Part shown: in pieces, positions 1-10,742 of the stretch
Position numbering within the stretch: position 1 is the first letter of the stretch
Layout of the letters: the number at the start of each line of letters is the position of its first letter
From: Trichomonas tenax
Taxonomy: Eukaryota; Parabasalia; Trichomonadida; Trichomonadidae
Assembly: GCA_023091735.1 (NCBI GenBank)
Contig: JALKBU010000683.1
Span: forward strand, 1-27,967
DNA: 27,967 nucleotides
Direction: 5' to 3'
Made by a program: the position numbers and the translations under genes
The notes under the pieces: model-generated
What the model saw: only the letters and a program-made list of their open reading frames with translations
The model's database searches: none
Told to the model about the DNA's origin: nothing

Positions 1-215
1 GGGATAATTTCGACCGAGTTTCTTGGTTTGGAGTGCAACAAAAACTTGCAATGAACTACGTTTATGGTCTTCATACTCAGCGTGGAGTTTCAATCTATAA
101 ATGTCATTATTGTTTAGACTACAAAGACATTTATAACACTTTTTATAAAGGTGACAATTTGCCCGCGCAAAAAAGTGATAGTTTATTCATGAAAAGCGAC
201 TTTAAGGTTCTCTGA
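1..215 (+). CDS. 3' end of an unrecognised protein-coding gene
   Basis: The frame beginning at base 3 is open from the window edge to a TGA ending at 215, giving about 70 residues. The piece is rich in Tyr, Asp and Lys, has a Cys-His-Tyr-Cys cluster in its middle, and shows no membrane segment. An in-frame Met lies at about base 51, but the frame stays open upstream of it, so I read this as the C-terminus of a gene that begins outside the window. I do not recognise the family. It could also be a chance open frame, since only 70 codons are visible. Confidence 0.4.
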   Translation, partial: DNFDRVSWFGVQQKLAMNYVYGLHTQRGVSIYKCHYCLDYKDIYNTFYKGDNLPAQKSDSLFMKSDFKVL

Positions 216-971
216 CACTTTTTGATGTTCACTTTTGTCCTAGACTCTTCACAAAAAGAGTGTAATTGAACAAATTATTTCAATTGAGGCATTTCTTCTA
301 TTTGTTATCAAAGATGAAAATGAAATTCATTATTTTCAAATCTCATAACGAAATTGTCGGATAAATCGATGCAAAACCTTTTCCTTAAGCACCAATGCCT
401 CAGGATGATGCCACCACGTTTATAATATTTATCCGTTCACTTGCTAAAAAAAACAATAACGCAAAATATTATGAATAAGGAACATTATTGCATCAATAGA
501 TCTTTTAGACTGCAAGCGTTAGAATCCTCAAAGGCATTCGACATCAATCTTATCAAATCGGGGTGTTATTCGAGATTTGTTTTATTAACCTTAAATGTTT
601 TTATTATATTAGTAAACAAAAACTGTGACATGAGTATAATATAGTGATAGAAAAATGCATTTTTGAAAGGACGACGTTTGAACTCTCAAAAATTTATAGT
701 TTCTATTCAATTATTTTGCTATAACATGTGATAGATTCATAATCTCGTACAAATTTTTGCGAAAATTATAGCGAAAGAAAATTGATTGTATCTGTTGCGA
801 AATTATATGCTCCAGAATTGATAAAGCATAGAAATTTTTAATCATTTCCATAAAAACTGATTCTGAGACCGTTGAAATTCAATGATTAAAAAATGATAAT
901 ATTTATAATTTCTACAACAAAATAAAGATGTTTCAAAAATAAAAGTTTTTTTTTCTTTATTGTTTTTAATT
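216..971. other. Intergenic AT-rich DNA
   Basis: No convincing gene. A 67-residue open frame at 441-644 has no family resemblance. The last bases, a T-rich tract, hold the promoter of the next gene. Confidence 0.6.
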
Positions 972-976
972 TCATT
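972..976 (+). promoter_or_regulatory. Initiator (Inr) of the membrane-protein gene
   Basis: TCATT matches the trichomonad initiator TCA-pyrimidine-A/T, in which the A is the transcription start. The A at 974 would give a 7-base 5' leader before the ATG at 981. It supports the ATG at 981 over an in-frame TTG at 960, which would lie upstream of this start. Confidence 0.55.
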
Positions 977-980
977 TTTT

Positions 981-2303
981 ATGATTATCTATGTAGCCCT
1001 CGGTGGTGTCGATGCTGCCTTCATTATATTGAATATCATTGCATACTGCGTCTGCCGCTGTAAGTCCAAATACTACACTCCTGCACCACAACTGATCCTC
1101 TCACTCGTAATGAACATCTTGTGGAGTGTAATTGTATACGGTGTATACGGCTTTGCTACCAGTGGTACATTAACGATAGAATATTTCCCAATGATTACTC
1201 TTCCAATTATGGTACTTATTGTAAGTGCAGTATTCTGCTTCTGCAAGTCGACACATCACTTGACAGCGAAGTATAATAAGATTGGAAAGATCAGAGATAG
1301 GATTTTCAAGGACTATCACTTTTTTTTGCAATTTGGAAAAGAATTTTTTGTGAACAAGTCTTCACACTGTGATGATGATAAGAAGCTTCTTGAATATATA
1401 CAGAACAACCCACCAATAATCAAAGTTACTGTATATTACCAATTTAACAAGAGATCCTTCATAGCTCAAGCGAACTTCCTTGAATACGGAAGCTGGGATG
1501 TTATTAGCACAGACTCAATTGATGTTGATTCCGACCTTTTCATGATCAAACCAAAATATGAATTCAGAATGACAGAGCCAATGATGCAAAGGCTTTCAAA
1601 TATCAAAGAGTTCCAGACCTCACTCGTTGGCAGCAATAGCGAGCCAAACACAATTACCTATCTGCATGAAGTGAGAACAGCAATTGTTTGTGGCGAGCAT
1701 AGTGTTTACTACAAGTTCCTCAACAGCTGCTTCGGAAAGGCCATCCATTTCATAAGCCATTTCTTTGGGCTTTCTATTTTCTGGGATAATATTTATTACA
1801 GCAAGATGAAAGTCTACAAGCCACACATTGTCCGCCAGATGTCGCATCTCAATGACCTCAAATTCCCTGCTTTTAAGGCGATCCGCAACAACGGACACTA
1901 CAAAGATGCTATTGATGATGTTAGACCAATCCAGATGCATCAAATAAAGCTCGGATACCAAACACCAACGAGCTGGAACACAACGCTGGTACCGTGCAAC
2001 TATTCAACACAAGGATCTGGCCAAGTCTATCAAGAACCACCTCCACCACAAAACTATCAACAGCCGCCTCCACAGAATTATCAACAGCCTCCTCCACCAC
2101 CTTATCAGCAAGGTTATGCACCACCAGGAGGCGCCTATCCACAGAACACTCAGCCATATCCACCACAGGGTTATCAGCCGCCACCACCAGGAATGTATCA
2201 ACCTCCTCCACAGAACTATCAAGCTCCACCACCTGGACAGCCATATCCAAGCTACCAACATCCGCCAATGCCACCACCACAAGCTGATGATGAGAAGAAA
2301 TAA
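981..2303 (+). CDS. Multi-pass membrane protein with proline/glutamine/tyrosine-rich tail
   Basis: 440 residues from the ATG at 981. Three hydrophobic segments lie at about residues 1-26, 38-62 and 66-90. The first two are separated by a Cys-rich turn. A soluble region of about 230 residues follows, with one short hydrophobic patch near 255-270. The last 95 residues are repeats built from PPPQNYQQ and PPPGxY-like units and include a PPPPPY stretch that contains a PPxY motif. PPxY motifs bind WW domains in other eukaryotes, and similar Tyr/Pro/Gln tails occur on synaptophysin- and annexin-type proteins, so the tail may recruit cytosolic partners or self-associate; this is inference. The globular part matches no family I can name. 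Leader and start fit the initiator at 972. Confidence 0.85.
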   Translation: MIIYVALGGVDAAFIILNIIAYCVCRCKSKYYTPAPQLILSLVMNILWSVIVYGVYGFATSGTLTIEYFPMITLPIMVLIVSAVFCFCKSTHHLTAKYNKIGKIRDRIFKDYHFFLQFGKEFFVNKSSHCDDDKKLLEYIQNNPPIIKVTVYYQFNKRSFIAQANFLEYGSWDVISTDSIDVDSDLFMIKPKYEFRMTEPMMQRLSNIKEFQTSLVGSNSEPNTITYLHEVRTAIVCGEHSVYYKFLNSCFGKAIHFISHFFGLSIFWDNIYYSKMKVYKPHIVRQMSHLNDLKFPAFKAIRNNGHYKDAIDDVRPIQMHQIKLGYQTPTSWNTTLVPCNYSTQGSGQVYQEPPPPQNYQQPPPQNYQQPPPPPYQQGYAPPGGAYPQNTQPYPPQGYQPPPPGMYQPPPQNYQAPPPGQPYPSYQHPPMPPPQADDEKK

Positions 2304-3056
2304 GGGCCTTATTATTGAATTCATTTTTAACTAAAAGTTCATATTTTAGCATAGTTTTCTTAACATTTCTTCTATCAAAAAACTTTTTCTCATTGATGCA
2401 TATACTCCTCTACTATATTGTGTTTAGAAAACTTCCAACATAGTGTTATATTAGTCTTCGTGATCACACAAAAAATAATAATAAAGTTATTATAATCAAT
2501 GTATATTAGTAAATATGATATAACTTTCTTTGTCATTTCAGTTTTTATTACACTTACATGTATTCTGTGTAATGACAAAGTTTTATGTCGATTTGATATT
2601 CATATCATGTGAAATCATTATGTTTTTTGGAGTTGCAATTTTGAAAAATCGAAATTGATTTTAATATAATGTATCAGCATCAAATTAGATTTCTCACCCG
2701 AATATAATGGAATTTTTATTAGATCGATTTAAATTTTGAAAAAAGCAAAAATTAATATAATAAAAATTTAAAGACTCGAGGAGAATACAAAAATTACCAG
2801 AAGCAGATGAAATGGAAGCAATAGAAATTGAGTGTAGGTCATCAAAAAGGACAATGTTCGATTTGCAATTTGCAACCGGGCGTTTATATGTTAAATAATG
2901 TTTAACTCGATTATTGTTTGATGAAAAAAGCAGTTTTTGTCTGTTTTATTATAGGATTTACTTCTTTTAGTGGTTCTATCCGTAAAAACTAGTTTATAAG
3001 AACGTAATATTGAAGTAAAGAGAGAAAATAATATGAAAGAAGTGAATTGATTTGAT
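2304..3056. other. Intergenic, with one hairpin
   Basis: No gene supported. Bases 2524-2584 can fold: GTGTAAT at 2567-2573 pairs with ATTACAC at 2547-2553, and the flanking TTTGTCATT and AATGACAAA pair below a one-sided bulge of about nine bases. The stretch ends at the left border of the large inverted-repeat element. Confidence 0.5.
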
Positions 3057-3106
3057 GAGGAGAAGACAAACTATACCGAAAATTTTTGGTATAGTTTGTA
3101 TTTTTG
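3057..3106 (+). repeat. Left terminal inverted repeat with an internal palindrome
   Basis: Begins GAGGAGAAGACAAACTATAC. Within it, ACAAACTATACC and GGTATAGTTTGT are inverted around an A/T core (3066-3099), so each terminus can itself form a 12-bp hairpin. Pairs with 5362-5411. Confidence 0.8.
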
Positions 3107-3575
3107 ACCTTTTCTCGGCCAATAATCAACATCTGGCCTTATAGTAATACAGGCAGATGGGCAATATGTTTGTCCATGATCTATGAGAGTTTGATGCGAT
3201 TCTAAAATTTCATCCCGAATATCGAAGTATCATTAAACTAAAAATATTTATATCAGGAAATATAATTGTAAGATTATGATAGTATAGGTAACATCTCATA
3301 AAATAGTGAAGTGTGTATTGTAATATTCCCTAATTTCTCTCTCAACACATTTTAAATCTCGGTGTTAAAATGTGGTATTAACATTGTCACATTGAATCTA
3401 GAATATATGAAGTATTTGTTATATGAATTCAAATCCATAACACTATGTACACCTTCAAGATAATGAAATTAAAAATGCCAATTACATAAAATGTGTGTTA
3501 TTAACTAATGAATGGTGGGTATAGAATATGTTGATGAATGTAAGATGTATTATCGAGTTATTTATCATTGTTATT

Positions 3576-3772
3576 GCTGTATTGTCGAGATACACTCTAA
3601 ATTAATATCTCAAAAGTGACTGAATACCGATGTGTTATTTGGAGTGCATCACATCAAGAAGATCATAAGCAGCAAATCAGTTATTATACTCATATACTAT
3701 AGTACTGGTATATACTTTTTCATCGAGTTGTATATTGTTGTTGTCTTTGTATAAATATTTGTGCTAATGTGC
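3576..3772 (+). repeat. Left arm of the internal long inverted repeat
   Basis: About 195 bases, essentially identical to the reverse complement of 4708-4904, with mismatches only near the ends. The spacer between the arms is about 935 bases. Near-identity of two arms without coding function suggests recent formation or gene conversion between them. Confidence 0.85.
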
Positions 3773-4282
3773 TTATGATATATAATTGTGATAATGTAAA
3801 GTGATTGCGTCAAAATGTCAAAAAATCAAAATTGTATTTTTAACAAGTACACATATTATAATGCACATTTACAGTCTAATCATAGAAAAATTAGTCTTTT
3901 TTATTAAGCAATTAATACTGATTATGTCAATATTGACGACATAGACTAATAAGCATATGTATAATTTAAGCATATACACTGTGCATTTTCATCGCCTATC
4001 AAAAGTATCAGAACTCTATTTAATATATTTAATATTAAACTAATGAAAAATAACTATAAACAACTATATTTCATTCTCTGTCGCCCTACTGTGCATGCAG
4101 AAGGATAATACAGATTGTCGTCATAAGCATTTTTGCTATTTACACTGTTTCTGATAAGTTTCTCTGTGCAGGAAGGATGCACACGTATACAAAATAATAT
4201 ATACTGAATAACATCAAAATTTAAGTGATTATTTTTAAATTTTTCTCATTCACATCCATATACATGTTGGCTGCTCAACGCA

Positions 4283-4298
4283 GCATGCGAAAGCATGC
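4283..4298. other. GAAA-loop hairpin at the element centre
   Basis: GCATGC, GAAA, GCATGC: a six-base-pair stem closed by a GNRA-type tetraloop, about 50 bases right of the element's symmetry centre. A second small stem, GCTG/CAGC, lies just upstream at about 4270-4284. Confidence 0.45.
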
Positions 4299-4707
4299 AC
4301 CCAAGTACATATGTTATGAAATAAGAGACTTGAGAAAATAAATTTTTATTTTTCTGAACTTGAGGCTTGTGAAAGCACACAGATAACACACTCTCATATG
4401 AGTAGTATGATGTTACTTTTAATCTGACATAGCATATGATATTTTTTTGATGAATCTAATTATATGTTATAATAAGCTATTTATGATAAATAAATGCTCT
4501 ACATACACTAGAATTTAGTATTTCATGTTAAGTAATCCCCAATCACTCTTCTGAATATAAGATATTACATATTTTTCATAAAATATTATAATAAACCATC
4601 AAAAACTGTGTGCATGTAATAAGGTATCTTTGAATAGCATGTAGACTTCTTAAATACATACAATTTCATGGATTAATCTATCACAATAATTCTAGCATCG
4701 GGAGAAT

Positions 4708-4904
4708 GTACATTAGCACAAATATTTATACAAAGACAACAACAATATACAACTCGATGAAAAAGTATATACCAGTACTATAGTATATGAGTATAATAAC
4801 TGATTTGCTGCTTATGATCTTCTTGATGTGATGCACTCCAAATAACACATCGGTATTCAGTCACTTTTGAGATATTAATTTAGAGTGTATCTCGACAATG
4901 CAGC
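4708..4904 (-). repeat. Right arm of the internal long inverted repeat
   Basis: Reverse complement of 3576-3772. The match stops at 4904 on the outside and at 4708 on the inside, so it is not continuous with the terminal repeat at 5362-5411. Confidence 0.85.
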
Positions 4905-5361
4905 GAAATATTTTTGTTGAATTCTTTCCATCTATTATACACCTTATATAATATTCATATATATATTCAACAGTTTGATATCTCTCTTCAAATTTTGATT
5001 TGTCAAAATAATGCTTTGAAATCTACATCTTTTTTCTTCATATAGAATTAAACACATTATCGGCATATCAATCACATCCAATAGTATCTGATAATACTGA
5101 TTAAATCGAAGAATAACGAAATAAGCCATTATGCAGAGATCAGATAATCTTGAAAAATTGTGTTTGGAGGAATTTAAACCCTTGACAATGTAACACACAA
5201 CAAACAAAGGCTATTTCCTTAATATTGCAAACTCAAGACGGAATCTCATATTTTGATATCCAATTTAGTTTATAAAATTCACTCAAAACTCAATAAATTC
5301 ATCAAAAGAAACTGTCTATGATAATGGCTGTTTAGAAATTCCTCTAAGCCTCTTCCTTCCC

Positions 5362-5411
5362 CAAAACTACAAACTATACCAAAAATTTTCGGTATAGTTT
5401 GTCTTCTCCTC
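5362..5411 (-). repeat. Right terminal inverted repeat with an internal palindrome
   Basis: Reverse complement of 3057-3106 with a single mismatch (5367 against 3101). It contains the same 12-base inverted pair around an A/T core. Confidence 0.8.
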
Positions 5412-5757
5412 TTAAAGACTCAGTAACCAATGGATAATAAAAATAGCAAGATTTTTATCAAATAAAATGTGGATTTTATGATGTAAATCACTACAATTTT
5501 AGATGTGAAATAATAAAACAACAAAAAAAATGAAAAACACAATTTGACTTTTCATAGAAATCAAAAATCAATTTGATGATGAAATAATATACATCATCAT
5601 GTGTACTATAAGAAAATCATTGAAAAATTGAAAACAAAATAACCAACAATTTGCGAAATTGCGAATCATTATTTATTTGAATTTAAAAGTTTTTGACTTT
5701 AGGAGATACAAAAATAGCAAAAATAAAGGAAAATATAAGATATGTGTGTCACTTTTC
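5412..5757. other. Intergenic AT-rich DNA upstream of the ADA2 gene
   Basis: Poly-A and poly-T tracts, no gene or clear repeat seen. Confidence 0.6.
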
Positions 5758-5762
5758 TCATA
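5758..5762 (+). promoter_or_regulatory. Initiator of the ADA2-like gene
   Basis: TCATA fits TCA-pyrimidine-A/T; the A at 5760 would leave an 11-base leader before the ATG at 5771. It argues against the longer frame that opens with a TTG at 5693. Confidence 0.55.
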
Positions 5763-5770
5763 ACATCGAG

Positions 5771-7075
5771 ATGTTCGGGCAGAAAAAAGCCCCACACGAT
5801 GACTCAGATCTGATACCAAAGTCACGCAAAAAGATCAAATGTTCGGTCTGCAAGCGTCCTATAAACGACGACAAGTGTTTTAGGTGCTGCGTTTGCCCGC
5901 AATATTGGACTTGCGTTGAATGTTATTCAGATGGACTCGTTGCTGACAAACACGAAGTGAAGCATCAAAATGTTGTCATTGATCCGGAGCCTTTGGTTGG
6001 TTTAACTGACGATTGGAATTCTAACGAGGAAATCTTGCTTCTTTCGGCAATTCAGAAGTTCGGCATTGGCAATTGGCATATAATCTCTGAATACATAGGC
6101 ACAAAATCAAGCATTCAATGCGAAACACATTACTTTGGAACTTATATCGACTGTCCAACAGCGCCTTTCCCTGATCAACTCATTCAAGAGGCCATTCCTA
6201 TACCTCCGCCGCCGAATTACTCAATCAAAGATAAAAAATTCAAGTCTTACCCTTCAGATAGAACACCAAAAAACAGAATAAAGCCGAATGAATACTCGAC
6301 GCCTGCGGAATTCTGCGGATGGATGCCGTACAGGCACGAGTTCGAAATAGAATATCACCATGACGCTGAAGATATCGTTGCAAATATCAATTTTTCAGAA
6401 AATTGCGATACAATGGAGCAATTCATGACAAACATCGTTAACCTTCGAACATACAACGCACAATTAGCAGAGAGAAATCGTCGCACAAAACTTATCGAAG
6501 AGTGGGATATTCACAAGTTAGAGAACGATCCGAACCATACTGGCGAAATCGACACGAGATTTTTGGGAGGAGAGTCAGCTACAGAGGTAAGAATCGATCA
6601 AATGATACTTCCGCTCGCACAATATTTTCCGAAAGATAGAGTCACGGTTGTTGCTCGTGCATTGCATAACATTAATGCAATTAAGTCAACACTCGACAAA
6701 CGTATTGAATGGATAAATCACGGCATCTCTAATCCTGAAGATGGTGAATTATTTGATCAACTTTTAGGACTGATCAGAAATAACACAATTCCACCAGAAA
6801 ATATTGATAAGTGGAACAATTTGATTATTGAACACAATCGAAAAATTATGAATTCAATACCTGTGACTGATGATTATCTTGATCAGAGCGAAAAAACTCT
6901 TTGCATAGACCATAAGATTGATGTCGCTTTGTTTATCTCATTGAAGGAACTTTTCCTTCGTGAGATCGTTTCAGGTGGTCCTTTATCGATAGAAGCTGCG
7001 ATTGAAATCAGTCATCAACCAGAATCTGTTGTTGTTCCTATAATGAAATACATTGAACGTAATGGTTGGAATTGA
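5771..7075 (+). CDS. ADA2: ADA2-like transcriptional adaptor (ZZ, SANT, SWIRM)
   Basis: 434 residues, close to the usual ADA2 length of about 440. Residues 24-65 form a ZZ-type zinc finger with paired Cys at 24/27, 39/42 and 48/51 and His at 61 and 65. Residues 81-124 form a SANT domain with the expected Trp at 82 and 102. The ADA2 signature follows at about 183-245: a GWMPYRHEFEIEY block, then an LRTYNAQLAERNRR-type helix. The last 55 residues look like a SWIRM domain. ADA2 links the GCN5 acetyltransferase to SAGA-type complexes in the nucleus and stimulates histone H3 acetylation; this role is transferred from the family. All three domains are present in canonical order, and I see nothing broken. 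Confidence 0.9.
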   Translation: MFGQKKAPHDDSDLIPKSRKKIKCSVCKRPINDDKCFRCCVCPQYWTCVECYSDGLVADKHEVKHQNVVIDPEPLVGLTDDWNSNEEILLLSAIQKFGIGNWHIISEYIGTKSSIQCETHYFGTYIDCPTAPFPDQLIQEAIPIPPPPNYSIKDKKFKSYPSDRTPKNRIKPNEYSTPAEFCGWMPYRHEFEIEYHHDAEDIVANINFSENCDTMEQFMTNIVNLRTYNAQLAERNRRTKLIEEWDIHKLENDPNHTGEIDTRFLGGESATEVRIDQMILPLAQYFPKDRVTVVARALHNINAIKSTLDKRIEWINHGISNPEDGELFDQLLGLIRNNTIPPENIDKWNNLIIEHNRKIMNSIPVTDDYLDQSEKTLCIDHKIDVALFISLKELFLREIVSGGPLSIEAAIEISHQPESVVVPIMKYIERNGWN

Positions 7076-7729
7076 TATGATTTTTGGAACTGGTTTTGCA
7101 TATATTTCTTGTTTTGTTTGATTATATATTATATAAAGTTATATTTTTGAATTCTCTATTGTTGTTTATAAAGTATGAATTCTGGTAAATTTATTCCTAA
7201 AAGGGTTATGACAATAAATATAATAAATTATCATTGATAAATATTAAGATCAATATTCTCTTATGCATATGAAATTAGTTTATCTTCCGATAGGCTTTGA
7301 AGATATTTGACTCGTAAGGACGTGTTATCGTAGAAATAAATAATGTTTTGATATTGTTTAGAATGAAAATAGATTTCTAGGATGTATAAATGGTATATTA
7401 TTGTTATGTTATGTTATTCTGGAATGAATGATTAACGATAACTACACTTTGTCGTAGAAAAATGTTTTTTCTCAAATAATAAACACAAAATACAAAAAAT
7501 CAAGGCCCATAAATTATATGACAATGGAATACAGAAGTTTTATGGCATTCTATAATAGACAAGAATATCTATTGCCGTGAATAAAAATTTAATATCGACT
7601 GTAAATCAGAATTCTGCGATGAATAAAGATATTTCAATCAATAAACACGACTTATTTTGAGTCAGTGAGTAATAAAAACGAAAATAAAAGAATTAGTGGT
7701 ACGATTAAATCTAATTCATCGTTTCATCG
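7076..7729. other. Intergenic AT-rich DNA
   Basis: Between two plus-strand genes. No gene, strong hairpin or repeat recognised. Confidence 0.6.
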
Positions 7730-7734
7730 TCATT
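7730..7734 (+). promoter_or_regulatory. Initiator of the uridine phosphorylase gene
   Basis: TCATT followed by an A run and ATG. The A at 7732 would give a 9-base leader before 7741. An in-frame GTG at 7696 lies upstream of this start. Confidence 0.6.
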
Positions 7735-7740
7735 AAAAAA

Positions 7741-8574
7741 ATGTCGCTTGGTTTTAACTGGGATCCACGCGGACACGGAGCATTCGACGCTGATGGCCGC
7801 ATTCAGCCATTGAACTGCAAGAAGGGCGAAGTCGCAAACCACATTATTTCCGTCGGCGACCCTAATAGAGCGAAATTAATGTCCGAATCTCTTGACAAGG
7901 ACACACCAGTCATCGTTCGCCAGTCCAACATGATCTTCTGCACATACACAGGCAAGTACAAGGGCACGCCAGTCTCTATTATCGCTACAGGTATGGGATT
8001 CGCCATGGCCGAGCTTATGGTCGTCCAGGCTCGCGCTGTCGTTGAGGGACCACTCACAATTGTCAGATTCGGCACTTGCGGATCTCTCCACGAGGATGTT
8101 CCAATCGGCTGCTTCGCTGTTGCCGACAAAGCCTACTTCGTCCGCCAGGACTTCGAGCGCGAGGGATTCCCATTCGAGTTCGCCAAGGAATCAATCCCAT
8201 TCGACCACGAACTTCACGTGAAAGTTCTTGATGAGTTCAAGAAGCTCACAGAATACCGCACAGTCGTCGGCCCAGACACATCCGCTGATACGTTCTACCC
8301 ATCACAGGGCCGTCTCGATGACAATTTCGTCATGGAGAACCAGAAGGTTATTCCAACACTTCTCGCTCAGGATAAGGACGCACTCTCATTCGAAATGGAG
8401 TCCTACCTCCTTGCTTTCCTCGCCTACAAGTTCCCAGAGGCTAACATGAAGACAGCTGCTGTTTGCCTCACACTCGCTCAGAGAACATCCGGCGACTTCC
8501 TTGATAACGCCCGCAAGATGGCTATGGAGAAGGCAGCTTGCAAGGCTCTTCTTGAGATCCTTGCCAAGTGCTAA
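7741..8574 (+). CDS. Uridine phosphorylase (PNP/UDP family)
   Basis: 277 residues. The family phosphate-binding motif GDPNR is at residues 39-43. IVRFGTCGS (107-115) corresponds to the bacterial segment carrying the phosphate-binding Arg and Thr. SADTFYP at 181-187 matches the uridine phosphorylase SSDTFYP block. SFEMES at 216-221 carries the ribose-contacting Glu-Met-Glu. The enzyme cleaves uridine with phosphate to uracil and ribose-1-phosphate. Trichomonads are known to rely on nucleoside salvage, so a well expressed enzyme fits. Third codon positions are strongly C/G biased compared with the ADA2 gene, as in highly expressed genes of such organisms. The substrate preference for uridine over other nucleosides rests on these motifs only. 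Confidence 0.88.
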   Translation: MSLGFNWDPRGHGAFDADGRIQPLNCKKGEVANHIISVGDPNRAKLMSESLDKDTPVIVRQSNMIFCTYTGKYKGTPVSIIATGMGFAMAELMVVQARAVVEGPLTIVRFGTCGSLHEDVPIGCFAVADKAYFVRQDFEREGFPFEFAKESIPFDHELHVKVLDEFKKLTEYRTVVGPDTSADTFYPSQGRLDDNFVMENQKVIPTLLAQDKDALSFEMESYLLAFLAYKFPEANMKTAAVCLTLAQRTSGDFLDNARKMAMEKAACKALLEILAKC

Positions 8575-9384
<810 letters not shown>

Positions 9385-9863
9385 ATCTTTACTGTTCTCA
9401 TAACACTTTTTGTTTTTCTTTCATAAGAAAATATTATTTTGATATAGAATTTTTGTTTGATTTTCATTAATCAGAGCTAAAGACATCAATGATGTGATAG
9501 CAACTGGCTATAAATTCTAAATATATAAAAAATCAAAACATTCAATTGTGAATAAACAGCTTCTATAATGAAGCCAATATTGCTTCTATCATGTGTACTT
9601 TAGTTTGCTGAAGTAAAACATGTATATTGTAAATTCAACAAACGAGATATAATTTGGGATTCAAAATAAGTATTTTGATTTTATAATATAATAATTTGAT
9701 GCATCAATGGCATGGCATTGTATATGTAAAACTTTAATGGAAAATTACACTAATGATTAAGAAATTATTAAATATTCATGTAAAAATAAGATAATTTTGG
9801 TTTTATTACATCACATCATAAGAATATCGTTGATTCTAATAACATCAAGACGAAATACCGCTT
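9385..9863. other. Convergent intergenic region after H4
   Basis: Lies between the H4 stop and the minus-strand TMEM231-like stop. A short stem is possible near 9590-9625 (TACTT/AAGTA inside CATGT/ACATG). No gene seen. Confidence 0.5.
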
Positions 9864-10742
9864 TTAACGGTTGAATTTCTTGATTGTATTCTTAGCAAAA
9901 ACAGCTTCAACAACAGGAGTAGAAGCAAGAAGGCCAGAACCGAATAGCAAGCTAAGAGCACAGCGAGCGAAATAAATAAATGGAACAGCCACCGCGATGT
10001 ATTTTGTCCAGCCAGAAATGAAAGCATACCAGATGTTGTTGCTTGTCCTAACAGGGAGCATTGGTGCTCTCATGTTGAATTTGAGTGTGAATGTATCACA
10101 TTTGCCATAAATGAATTCCTGTGCGTTAACTTCAAAGAAAGGAGTGCCATACAAGCGCATATCTGACTCTGTGAGTGGAAGATCGTTTTCCTCGGCGTAT
10201 GTCTGATATCCTTCAGCAGCTGGTGGAATATTCGTTGTGAAAGGAAGTTGCTGATTAAAGCCTAAGAAACCAGCAATTGAAGCTTGGCAGACAGGCTGGA
10301 AAGGTCTGAGAACTGTGTTGATCATTCCATTGAATGTAAAATCGATTGTCTTAGAAAATTTAACTTTATAAGGGAAAGTAAGCGTAATAGAGCCAGCTAG
10401 GTTATTGACAGTTGATGTTGGAAAGATCATAGTGAATGTTATGTCATTGAGATCGGTCCTTGACGTTCTTTCGATGATTGGAATAACGTTATCAGATAAT
10501 GTCATCGGAATATTGAATGTTAAGTTGTGCTGTGCGTCTTTGACACTGATTTCAGACGTCGTGTAAATTGTTGGCTGTTCATAATTTGTTTCGTAAAGCG
10601 TGAAAAATTCTTTCATCCAGCCGCAGATGAGATATGGAAATACTATGGCTGCAGCATAGATAATAAATGCGACAAACGTCGAACAGGACAATAATGGGGC
10701 GTGGTATGTAATCGGGATCTTGCCTTGTTGATAGAGAATCAT
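9864..10742 (-). CDS. TMEM231: TMEM231-like ciliary transition-zone membrane protein
   Basis: 292 residues, near the usual 310-320 for TMEM231. One membrane span lies at about residues 18-40 and another at about 246-268, flanking a large beta-rich extracytosolic region, which is the TMEM231 topology. Just after the first span, the segment ending YETNYEQPTI resembles the family's SSYEEQPTV. In other eukaryotes TMEM231 is part of the MKS complex at the transition zone, where it helps gate entry of ciliary membrane proteins. Trichomonads have several flagella, so the role is plausible. The overall match is remote and was recognised from topology plus this motif, not from an alignment. Confidence 0.72.
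   Translation of the reverse strand: MILYQQGKIPITYHAPLLSCSTFVAFIIYAAAIVFPYLICGWMKEFFTLYETNYEQPTIYTTSEISVKDAQHNLTFNIPMTLSDNVIPIIERTSRTDLNDITFTMIFPTSTVNNLAGSITLTFPYKVKFSKTIDFTFNGMINTVLRPFQPVCQASIAGFLGFNQQLPFTTNIPPAAEGYQTYAEENDLPLTESDMRLYGTPFFEVNAQEFIYGKCDTFTLKFNMRAPMLPVRTSNNIWYAFISGWTKYIAVAVPFIYFARCALSLLFGSGLLASTPVVEAVFAKNTIKKFNR

Larger units (their letters stand above)
3057..5411. mobile_element. 2.36-kb non-coding element with terminal and internal inverted repeats
   Basis: The two ends are inverted copies of each other over 50 bases with one mismatch (3057-3106 against 5362-5411). A second, almost perfect inverted repeat of about 195 bases lies inside (3576-3772 against 4708-4904). The centres of the two pairs differ by only about six bases, so the whole unit is roughly symmetric around 4235-4240. 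The interior has no credible reading frame; the longest, 87 residues on the minus strand at 4944-5207, begins with TTG and resembles nothing. This looks like a non-autonomous DNA transposon or foldback element moved by an enzyme encoded elsewhere. No target-site duplication is evident: the six bases outside each end do not match. Confidence 0.7.

Noticed and set aside
1620..2352. Long frames antisense or out of frame to the membrane-protein gene
   Set aside because: Their composition (Val/Asp-rich, Trp-rich or Ser/Thr-rich) is a by-product of the Pro/Gln repeat read in other frames.
4944..5207. 87-residue frame inside the large inverted-repeat element, considered as a transposase remnant
   Set aside because: TTG start, no catalytic motif, hydrophobic AT-rich composition typical of chance.
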